Source: UBA9676 sp036522155
GTDB taxonomy: Bacteria; Actinomycetota; Actinomycetes; Streptosporangiales; Streptosporangiaceae
Assembly (NCBI GenBank): GCA_036522155.1
Contig: DATDGI010000058.1
Span: 1 to 5,036 of the forward strand
Direction: 5' to 3'
Length of the DNA stretch: 5,036 nt
The position numbers were made by a program, and so were the translations under genes. The notes beneath the pieces are model-generated. The model searched no databases. It worked only from the letters and a program-made list of their open reading frames with translations, and was not told where the DNA came from. Of this stretch, positions 1-5,036 are shown in pieces. Positions within the stretch are counted from its first letter, which is position 1; each line of letters begins with the position of its first letter.

Positions 1-285
1 AACTGGCGGCTGCGGGCGGTCGGCCCGGACCCGATCCGCGCCGAGTACGGGCGGTGGTTCGCCGATCCTGGCCGGTTCGAGGAGTTGCGCCGCCACCCCC
101 TCGACGGCGGCACGGGTGAGGTGGTCGAGTACACGCTGAGCTGGAGCGAGAACGGGGTCCCGCACGCGGTGCACCACATGCACCTGCTGAGCGTGGCGGA
201 CGGCCAGATCGTCGCCGACACGGTGTTCTGCGGCGGCCGCTGGCCGGCCGCGCTGCTGGCCGAGATGGAAGCCGCCCATGCCTGA
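1..285 (+). CDS. SnoaL/NTF2-like family protein, 3' part (5' end outside window)
   Basis: The reading frame is open from base 1 to a TGA at 283-285, giving 94 visible residues with no start in context, so the gene begins upstream of the window. The visible part resembles the second half of the NTF2-like (SnoaL) alpha+beta cone fold. It begins with a 'NWRLRAVGPDPIRAEY' segment, in the style of this family's 'W..G.dAI...y' helix. Two likely beta strands follow ('EVVEYTLSWSENG' and 'HAVHHMHLLSVADGQIVAD'), then a 'CGGRWPAALLAEM' C-terminus. The family usually runs about 120-150 residues, so perhaps 30-50 are missing. Members include polyketide cyclases, isomerases and many proteins of unknown role, and nothing here identifies a substrate. 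It is probably cytoplasmic, since no membrane segment is visible. The end overlaps the next gene by 8 bases, implying one operon. The first ATG inside the frame would be about residue 60, far too late, so the frame should be read from the window edge. The fold assignment is from sequence pattern only. Confidence 0.72.
   Translation, partial: NWRLRAVGPDPIRAEYGRWFADPGRFEELRRHPLDGGTGEVVEYTLSWSENGVPHAVHHMHLLSVADGQIVADTVFCGGRWPAALLAEMEAAHA
267..270 (+). promoter_or_regulatory. Weak Shine-Dalgarno (GGAA) inside the upstream gene
   Basis: GGAA lies 7 bases before the ATG at 278, within the last codons of the SnoaL-like gene. It is a partial match to the anti-Shine-Dalgarno core at suitable spacing. 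It supports the ATG at 278 as the start of the phosphotransferase and fits translational coupling through the 8-base overlap. Confidence 0.45.
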
Positions 286-1303
286 CCTGCGGCCCGGCGG
301 CTGGCGCAGCTACCGCGACGTGGCCGAACTGGTCGCGGGTGCCTCCGAGCGGACCGTCCTGGCCGGGGCCCCCGGCAAGTCCGGGGCGCGGCTGGAGCAG
401 GTCGTCATCGACGGGGACCGGTACGTGCTCAAGCACCTCGACCTGGCCGGCGACTGGACCATGCGGGCGTCCGGCTGCCTGCCCGGCGCACCACTGGTGC
501 TGTGGGAGCGGGGCATCCTCACCCGGCTGCCGGGCTGCTTCAACCAGCCCATCGTCGGAGCCGCGCTGGAACCCGGGGCGGGCACCGGGCCTTCCGGCGG
601 CTGCGCGCTGCTGATGCGGGACGTATCCCAGTGGCTGGTGCCCGCCACCGACGCGCCGATCGGCGCCGGCCAGCACGGGAGCTTCCTGGCGCACATGGCC
701 GCGCTGCATGCGGCGTTCTGGGGCTGCGGCCCCGAGTTCGATGTGGTCCCGGTGATGCATCGCTACCTGGAGCTGTCCCCGTGGACGGCGGAAGCCGAAG
801 CAGCCACCGGCTCGGCCCAGCTCGTCCCACAACTGGTCGGCCGGGGCTGGCCGCTGCTGGCCGAGGTGGCCCCGGCCGCCGCCGCGATCGTCACCCCGCT
901 GGCCCGCGACCCCGGCCCACTGGTGGACGCGCTGGCCACGACCCCGCAGACGTTCGTGCACAGCAACTGGAAGCTCGACAACCTCGGCACCGACGACGCC
1001 GGGCGGACCGTCCTGCTCGACTGGGAACAGCCCGGCCGCGGCGCGGCGCTCAGCGACCTGGCCTGGTACCTGGCGATCAACTGCCGCCGCCTGCCGCAGT
1101 CGAAGGAGGCGTCGATCGCGGTCTACCGTGACGCGCTGGAGGCGGCGGGCATCGACACCGCTCCGTGGTGGGACCGCCAGCTCGCGCTGTGCCTGCTGGG
1201 CGCGCTGGTGCAGTTCGGGTGGGAGAAGGCGCTCGGCGGTTACGACGAGGAACTGGCCTGGTGGGAGGCCCAGGCCGGGCCGGCCGCCGCCCTGCTCGGC
1301 TGA
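278..1303 (+). CDS. APH/choline-kinase-like phosphotransferase family protein with altered catalytic motif
   Basis: This 341-residue protein has the layout of the aminoglycoside phosphotransferase (APH) family, which transfers the ATP gamma-phosphate to small-molecule hydroxyls. A degenerate glycine-rich loop lies at about residues 30-42 (GAPGKSGARLEQV), followed by a candidate ATP-binding lysine, K52 (YVLKHLD). A helical linker with 'HMAALHAAFWG' follows around residues 138-150. The catalytic-loop equivalent is H228-S229-N230-W-K-L-D-N235, and the metal-binding position is D248 in 'LLDWE'. The C-terminal half is helical and tryptophan-rich (DLAWYLAINCRRLP). In active relatives the loop reads H-G-D-x(4)-N. 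Here the catalytic Asp is Asn and the Gly is Ser, so activity is uncertain. Length is normal for the family. No signal peptide or membrane segment is visible, so it is probably cytosolic. It is coupled to the SnoaL-like gene and converges on the regulator gene. The family is clear, but the substrate is unknown. A resistance role should not be assumed, because most chromosomal members are uncharacterised. Confidence 0.85.
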   Translation: MPDLRPGGWRSYRDVAELVAGASERTVLAGAPGKSGARLEQVVIDGDRYVLKHLDLAGDWTMRASGCLPGAPLVLWERGILTRLPGCFNQPIVGAALEPGAGTGPSGGCALLMRDVSQWLVPATDAPIGAGQHGSFLAHMAALHAAFWGCGPEFDVVPVMHRYLELSPWTAEAEAATGSAQLVPQLVGRGWPLLAEVAPAAAAIVTPLARDPGPLVDALATTPQTFVHSNWKLDNLGTDDAGRTVLLDWEQPGRGAALSDLAWYLAINCRRLPQSKEASIAVYRDALEAAGIDTAPWWDRQLALCLLGALVQFGWEKALGGYDEELAWWEAQAGPAAALLG

Positions 1304-1355
1304 CCCGGGCCGGGCCGCTGACCGGGCGGGCCGCCGACCCGGGACCCGGCCGGGA
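1304..1355. other. Convergent intergenic gap, GC-only inverted repeats
   Basis: Fifty-two bases separate the stop codons of the convergent phosphotransferase (+) and regulator (-) genes. The gap is almost entirely G and C and holds several overlapping short inverted repeats. GGCCGGG (1308-1314) can pair with CCCGGCC (1345-1351) across a 30-base loop. Alternatively GGCCGC (1313-1318) can pair with 1326-1332, leaving one bulged base and a 7-base loop. There is no T-run on either strand, so it is not a canonical intrinsic terminator. It may still act as a bidirectional, tract-less terminator as proposed for some actinomycete convergent pairs, but that is inference. Confidence 0.3.
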
Positions 1356-4300
1356 TCAGCCCGGCATGGCCGCGCGCCAGGTCTGCAGCCGCTTGCCCGC
1401 CGCCTGGCGGAGCACGTCCGCGTAGTCCCCCGCCTGGCCGGCCAGCCGCGCGGCCCGCTCCTCGGCCCGGGCCAGCCAGTCCGGGCTGGCGCAGGCGGCG
1501 GCCACCTCGCCGGTCCACCACCATGCCTCGATGGCGACCGCGGCGTCCACCGCATCCAGGTCGGCGGCCACCACCCCGGGGTCCACCGGCTGGCCCAGCG
1601 CCCGGCCCGCCAGGTGCCGCAGCAGACGGGCGACGCTGGTGTAGCGGGGGACGCCCAGCGCAGCCGCCCGGATTTCGAGTTCGCTGGCGTCGGCGAGCGC
1701 TCTCTCCGCCTCGCCCCGCACCAGCCAGAGCCGCCCGCTGATGAGCCGGTACTTCAGCGCCAGCCGCCAGCCGAACACGAGGTCACCGTCCAGCAGCGCG
1801 TGCGCCTGCGCCAGCCGGGACTCCGCGCCGTCGGGATCGGAGGCGTCCAGGCCGTGCTCGGCCAGATCGAGCAGCGCGGCGATCTCGACCTCCACCGTCC
1901 CCTGCCGCTGCTGGGCCTCGGCCAGCGCGGCCAGGTGGTGATCCAGCGATTCCCCGGTAGCGCCCAGGTTACGCAGCACCCAGCCGGCGAAGTTCACCGC
2001 CCGGCCAGCGAACCGTGGCACCTGGCGGCGTTCCACCTCGGCGGTGTAGCGGCTGAACGCGTCCAGCGCAAGCGCCGGGGCCCCGGCCAGCGCATGCGCG
2101 TGCCCGGTGAACAGCAGCGAGTGCAGGGTGGCCGAGGTGTGCTCCACCCCGGCCTGCCCGCGCGCCGCCGGGCGCAGCAGCGCCAGCGCCTCCGGTACCC
2201 GGCTCTGATGGGCCCGCAGCACCCCCAGCCAGGCGGCCGCCGTCACCCGGTCGGCACCGCTGGCGAGCGAGAACGCCTCACCGAGCAGCAGTTCCGCCTG
2301 GGCCAGGTCACCGGCCGCGTGCTGGGTGCGGCCGCCGACGGCCAGGCAGCGTGCCCGGGTCGCGGTATCGGCCGCGGCCAGCGCACCGTCCTCGGCGAAC
2401 TGCACGGCCTGGGCGAAGTGGCGGCTGAAATAGGACGCCCACGCGCCGACCTCCAGATGGGCCGGGCCGGCCGCCGCGGCGCGCCCGACGTCGTCCAGCG
2501 CCCCGGCGTAGCGCCCGCGCTGGGTGCGGACCCGGGCCCGGGCCAGCCATCCTTCCGTATCCGGGTGCAGCCGCAGCGCGTCATCGAGCAGCGCCTCCGC
2601 CGCCGCGTGGTCGAAGCGTTCGGCGGCCCGCGCTGACGCGTCCCGCAGCGCGCTGGCCGCCAGCACGAGGTCGCCGCCCAGCCGGGCGTGGTGGGCCACG
2701 GTCAGCGGGTCGGTGCCGGGCCGCCTGGCCAGCACCCGGCCCGCCTGCCGGTGCAGCAGCGCCGCCCGGCCCGCGGTCGTCCCGGCGGCCAGCGCCTCCC
2801 GCACCAGCTCGTGCCGGAACCGGAACACCCCGTCCTCGCCGGCCAGGAACTGCTTGGCGGCGGCCTGCTCCGCCTCGTCAAGCAGCGCCACCACGGGACG
2901 GCCGAGCACCGCGGCCAGCAGGTCGATGTCCAGCTCCGGGCCGATGACCGCGGCGGTGCGCAGCAGCGCCCCGGCTTCGCCCAGCTGGTCGCAGCGGGCC
3001 GACACCGACTCCACCAGCGACGCGGGCAGTTCCGCGGCGGATAGCTGGGCCAGCTCGGTGAGGAACAGCGGGTGCCCCTTCGAGCGCCGGTACAGCTCGT
3101 CCACCCGGGCCGGGCCCACTAGTTCGGCGGCCGCCGCCCGGCCGAGCACGTCCAGGTGGATGACCGCGGTGGCGGGCAGCGGCTCCCCTTCTCCCGGCCG
3201 GACCGCCACGACCATCGCGACCGGCACGTCCTCGCGCCGGATGAACCGCAGCCAGTCCGCCAGGGCCGGCCCGGCCAGGTGCGCGTCGTCGATCACCACC
3301 ACCAGCGGGCCCTGCCCGGCCAGCCGTCCCAGCAGCCGGGCCAGGGCGGCGTACAGCACCGCCGGGCCGAGCATGCTGTCGGCGAGCACCGGCAGTGGCC
3401 GCGGCCCGGCGGCGCCGCCGAGCAGCGGCGCGAGCAGCGCCTCGTCGGCGCCCAGCAGGTCGGCCGCCGCCTCAGGCCCCAGCCGGCGCAGCATCGCGGT
3501 GAGCGCGACAAGCAGCGCGTCGAGCGGCATCGCCCGGTCAAGCTCGCTGCAGGCGGTGGTCACCACCATGTCCCCGGCGGCGGCGCGCCGGTCGGCCCAG
3601 GTGCGCAGCAGGGCCGTCTTCCCGATGCCGGCCTCCCCGTCGATGACGGCGATCTCGGCCGAGCCGGTGCGGGCGCGTTCGGCCACCGCATCGAGCGCGG
3701 CCAGTTCGTCGTCCCGGCCGACCAGCCCCGGGCCGGGCGTGGGCAGCCGGGCTGGTGCGGGCAGCTCACCTCGCAGGATCGCGGTATACAGCTCGGCTGT
3801 CTCGGGCGACGGATCGGTGCCCAGGTCGTCGGCGAGGCGCTCGCGGGCGCTCGCGTAGGCGGCGAGCGCCGCCGCCACCCGGCCGCCCAGCACGTAGGAG
3901 CGGAGCAGCAGCCGCAGCGCCGTTTCGTCGTAAGGATCGTGGGCCATGGCCACCGTCGCGGCATCAGCGGCGGCCATCCAGTCGCCCGCTGCCAGCAGCG
4001 CGGCCGCCGAGACCTGGCGGCTCCGGCTGATCAGCCGCACCAGCTCGGCCTGCCGTAGCTGGGCCCACTCACCGGGCAGTGGCGGCGGGCCCGCCCCGCC
4101 AGCCAGCGAGAGGGCGACCCGCGCGGCCGCCACCGCCCCGAGCACGTGGCCTGCCGCCTGCCGCCGTTCCACCTCGGCGGTGAGCACGGCCAGTTCCGCC
4201 GCGTCCAGCCAGTCGCATTTCAGCAGGTAACCACGGTCGGTGTGGCCGATCCGGTCCCGGCCGAGCACCGCGCGGAGCCGGCTCATCAGCACAGCCAGCT

Positions 4301-4487
4301 GGTCGTCCGGGCGGGCCGGCGGGGCGTCCCCCCACAGCGCGTCAATCAGCACGTCGGCCGGCACCGCCTGGCCACCGGCCAGGGCCAGCAACTGGAGCGC
4401 CAGCCGGGCTTTTCTGCTGCCGAACGCCTGCGGCTCCACCCCGTCCACGGCGAAGTCGCTGAGCACTCGTACGGCCAGCGACTGCAT
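1356..4487 (-). CDS. Large AfsR/SARP-family transcriptional regulator: winged helix, BTAD, LAL-type ATPase, TPR-like tail
   Basis: This 1043-residue regulator most likely activates a nearby or distant gene set, with ATP binding as a switch. Residues 1-90 form an OmpR-type winged helix ('SRKARLALQLLALAGG', 'LIDALWGD', 'LMSRLRAVLGRDRI', 'GYLLK'). Residues about 94-240 form the bacterial transcriptional activation (BTAD) domain, with hallmark 'DPYDETALRLLLRSY' and 'LADDLGTDPSPET'. An ATPase follows from 'LVGRDDEL' (255-262), with Walker A GEAGIGKT (284-291) and Walker B 'LVVVIDD' (395-401). It continues with the LAL-like segments 'GHPLFLTELA' (471-480) and 'FRFRHELVREAL' (555-566). Residues about 600-1020 are alanine-rich helical repeats of TPR type. 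The protein stops without a LuxR helix-turn-helix. The ATG is chosen because it places the first beta strand (LAVRVLSDFAVDG) at the usual distance, and no ATG or GTG lies just upstream. Shine-Dalgarno support is lacking. The overall layout is close to the SARP-LAL hybrid class typified by PimR. The family call is firm; the target genes are unknown. Confidence 0.92.
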   Translation of the reverse strand: MQSLAVRVLSDFAVDGVEPQAFGSRKARLALQLLALAGGQAVPADVLIDALWGDAPPARPDDQLAVLMSRLRAVLGRDRIGHTDRGYLLKCDWLDAAELAVLTAEVERRQAAGHVLGAVAAARVALSLAGGAGPPPLPGEWAQLRQAELVRLISRSRQVSAAALLAAGDWMAAADAATVAMAHDPYDETALRLLLRSYVLGGRVAAALAAYASARERLADDLGTDPSPETAELYTAILRGELPAPARLPTPGPGLVGRDDELAALDAVAERARTGSAEIAVIDGEAGIGKTALLRTWADRRAAAGDMVVTTACSELDRAMPLDALLVALTAMLRRLGPEAAADLLGADEALLAPLLGGAAGPRPLPVLADSMLGPAVLYAALARLLGRLAGQGPLVVVIDDAHLAGPALADWLRFIRREDVPVAMVVAVRPGEGEPLPATAVIHLDVLGRAAAAELVGPARVDELYRRSKGHPLFLTELAQLSAAELPASLVESVSARCDQLGEAGALLRTAAVIGPELDIDLLAAVLGRPVVALLDEAEQAAAKQFLAGEDGVFRFRHELVREALAAGTTAGRAALLHRQAGRVLARRPGTDPLTVAHHARLGGDLVLAASALRDASARAAERFDHAAAEALLDDALRLHPDTEGWLARARVRTQRGRYAGALDDVGRAAAAGPAHLEVGAWASYFSRHFAQAVQFAEDGALAAADTATRARCLAVGGRTQHAAGDLAQAELLLGEAFSLASGADRVTAAAWLGVLRAHQSRVPEALALLRPAARGQAGVEHTSATLHSLLFTGHAHALAGAPALALDAFSRYTAEVERRQVPRFAGRAVNFAGWVLRNLGATGESLDHHLAALAEAQQRQGTVEVEIAALLDLAEHGLDASDPDGAESRLAQAHALLDGDLVFGWRLALKYRLISGRLWLVRGEAERALADASELEIRAAALGVPRYTSVARLLRHLAGRALGQPVDPGVVAADLDAVDAAVAIEAWWWTGEVAAACASPDWLARAEERAARLAGQAGDYADVLRQAAGKRLQTWRAAMPG

Positions 4488-4493
4488 GCCGGT

Positions 4494-4499
4494 ATCAAA
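4494..4499 (-). promoter_or_regulatory. Possible -10 element (TTTGAT) placed for a leaderless transcript
   Basis: Reading the - strand, TTTGAT ends 6 bases before the ATG of the large regulator. A -10 hexamer would sit there if transcription began at the A of the start codon. The nearest purine-rich run (GGGG) is 12 bases upstream of the ATG, too far for a normal Shine-Dalgarno. Leaderless mRNAs are common in actinomycetes. The match to TANNNT is imperfect because T replaces the critical A, so this is only a candidate. Confidence 0.25.
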
Positions 4500-4530
4500 C
4501 CCCAGCGGGGGCGGCTGCCGCCAGGATGCC

Positions 4531-4548
4531 GCTGCAAGGTGGCTGCAA
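4531..4548 (-). promoter_or_regulatory. Direct repeat pair TTGCAGC-N4-TTGCAGC, candidate SARP operator
   Basis: On the - strand, two identical heptamers TTGCAGC (4548-4542 and 4537-4531) are separated by CACC, an 11-base pitch or about one helical turn. Known SARP sites (ActII-ORF4, RedD and DnrI types) are heptameric direct repeats with 4-base spacers. They usually overlap the -35 region, and their sequence is TCGAG-like, so here the geometry matches better than the sequence. The pair lies 43 bases before the start of the large regulator, suggesting autoregulation. No convincing -10 box stands 8 bases downstream of the second copy, which weakens the case. Confidence 0.35.
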
Positions 4549-4590
4549 CCGGTGCCGGGCAGGCTCGGCCGCAGGGCAGCACGCCCGGCG

Positions 4591-4628
4591 AAAGGAATGC
4601 CCCCGGCGACTGGTGGCCGCCGGGGGCA
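4591..4628 (-). terminator. Rho-independent terminator of the BNR-repeat gene
   Basis: A perfect 11-base-pair stem (TGCCCCCGGCG at 4598-4608, CGCCGGGGGCA at 4618-4628) encloses a 9-base loop. Read on the - strand, the hairpin begins 14 bases after the TGA of the BNR gene and is followed by TTCCTTT (4597-4591), a short T-rich tail. This is a classic intrinsic terminator for the - strand. It would insulate the regulator gene downstream from read-through, implying the regulator has its own promoter. The + strand side lacks a T-tract. Confidence 0.8.
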
Positions 4629-4642
4629 ATCCTGTGCCTGCC

Positions 4643-5036
4643 TCAGAAGGCGATCCGCCAGACGCCGCGGCCGTGGGTCGCGGCGTAGATGAAACCGTCC
4701 GGGCCGGCGGTGAGGTCATCCACCGCGGCGTTCGGCAGCCCGGTCCCGAGCCGGGACCAGGTGGTGCCGATGCCCCGGCCCTCGCGCGCCGTGAACACGC
4801 CCGCGTCGGTGCCCAGGGCGAGCCGGTGGTGGCTGAGGACGAGGGCGTCGGAGGCGATGTCGGGCAGGTTGCCCGAGATGTCCGTCCACGACTGGCCGCC
4901 GTCGGTGGTCTCGAACACGTGGCCCACGCCGCCGCCGGGGATGAAGCGGCGGGAGTAGCCGTTGAAGATGGCGTACGCGTGGGCCGGGTTCTTCGGGTCC
5001 ACGGTGATGCCGGCGATGTAGCGGTTCGGCAGCCCG
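4643..5036 (-). CDS. BNR/Asp-box beta-propeller (sialidase/sortilin-like repeat) protein, C-terminal part
   Basis: The frame is open from the right window edge to a TGA at 4643-4645, giving 130 visible residues. A GTG at 5002 could be taken as a start, but the eleven codons before it (ending 'RYIAGIT') carry on the same propeller pattern. The true start therefore lies outside the window. Features typical of BNR/sortilin-like propellers are a 'GITVDPKNPAHAYAIFNGY' blade strand and an Asp-box-like TTDGGQSW (D codon 4901-4903, W codon 4886-4888). They continue with 'LALGTDAGVF', a degenerate second box ending 'GTTWSRLGTGLP', and the closing strand 'IYAATHGRGVWRIAF'. Such proteins are usually secreted or cell-surface. 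Many are annotated as glycosyl hydrolases or exo-sialidases without proof, and this fragment has no catalytic signature. Asp boxes are structural, so no enzymatic role should be assumed. A terminator follows immediately, making this the last gene of its transcript. Confidence 0.82.
   Translation of the reverse strand, partial: GLPNRYIAGITVDPKNPAHAYAIFNGYSRRFIPGGGVGHVFETTDGGQSWTDISGNLPDIASDALVLSHHRLALGTDAGVFTAREGRGIGTTWSRLGTGLPNAAVDDLTAGPDGFIYAATHGRGVWRIAF

Noticed and set aside
310..1131. Alternative frames on both strands over the phosphotransferase
   Set aside because: The 278-1303 frame carries the family motifs. The other frames are Arg/Pro/Ala-rich shadows without motifs or plausible ribosome sites.
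1304..1355. Canonical bidirectional intrinsic terminator between the convergent genes
   Set aside because: Inverted repeats exist but are short, overlapping or bulged, and neither strand has a T-run. It is kept only as a described gap at low confidence.
1128..3858. Long + strand open frames opposite the regulator gene (502 and 444 codons)
   Set aside because: They lie antisense to a protein with clear domains, have low-complexity Arg/Pro/Gly or Ser/Ala composition, and no recognisable domain. They are the usual stop-poor shadow frames of very GC-rich coding DNA.
4511..4531. Further copies of the TTGCAGC heptamer (GCTGCCG, GATGCCG on the + strand)
   Set aside because: They match only partly and are not in 11-base register with the two perfect copies.
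4146..4692. + strand open frames running from the regulator gene across the intergenic region (180 and 150 codons)
   Set aside because: They overlap the regulator's N-terminus, the intrinsic terminator and the end of the BNR gene, and their composition is shadow-like. No domain is recognisable.
4643..5002. Complete small gene starting at the GTG at 5002
   Set aside because: The frame stays open to the window edge and the upstream codons continue the beta-propeller pattern, so this is the C-terminal end of a larger protein.

Overview
The window is very GC-rich, with G or C at most third codon positions. It encodes an AfsR/SARP-family regulator, so it most likely comes from an actinomycete chromosome (Streptomyces, Actinomadura or a relative). 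The genus cannot be fixed from this sequence. There are two complete and two partial protein genes, and no RNA genes, insertion sequences, CRISPR arrays or phage genes that I can see.

Layout. On the + strand, positions 1-285 hold the 3' end of a small SnoaL/NTF2-like protein gene. It overlaps by 8 bases a 341-codon gene (278-1303) for an APH/choline-kinase-like phosphotransferase, and the two look like one translationally coupled unit. After a 52-base convergent gap, the - strand carries a 1043-codon regulator (4487 down to 1356). Its architecture is an OmpR-like winged helix, a BTAD domain, a LuxR/LAL-type ATPase and an alpha-helical TPR-like tail, with no C-terminal LuxR helix-turn-helix. 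Upstream of it lies a 155-base intergenic region (4488-4642). This holds an intrinsic terminator for the preceding gene and a pair of 7-base direct repeats at 11-base pitch in front of the regulator. The right edge (4643-5036) holds the C-terminal part of a BNR/Asp-box beta-propeller protein, also on the - strand.

How the parts may work together. The regulator is set apart by a terminator on its upstream side and a convergent gap on its downstream side, so it is probably a monocistronic, ATP-responsive transcription factor. No biosynthetic genes are visible, so its target cannot be named. The direct repeats have the geometry of SARP operators (7-base repeats, 4-base spacer) and could mean autoregulation. 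The phosphotransferase carries His-Ser-Asn where the family normally has His-Gly-Asp, which raises doubt about its catalytic activity. I see no clearly novel multi-gene system. The points most worth checking are the kinase motif change, the SARP-LAL hybrid architecture and the repeat pair.
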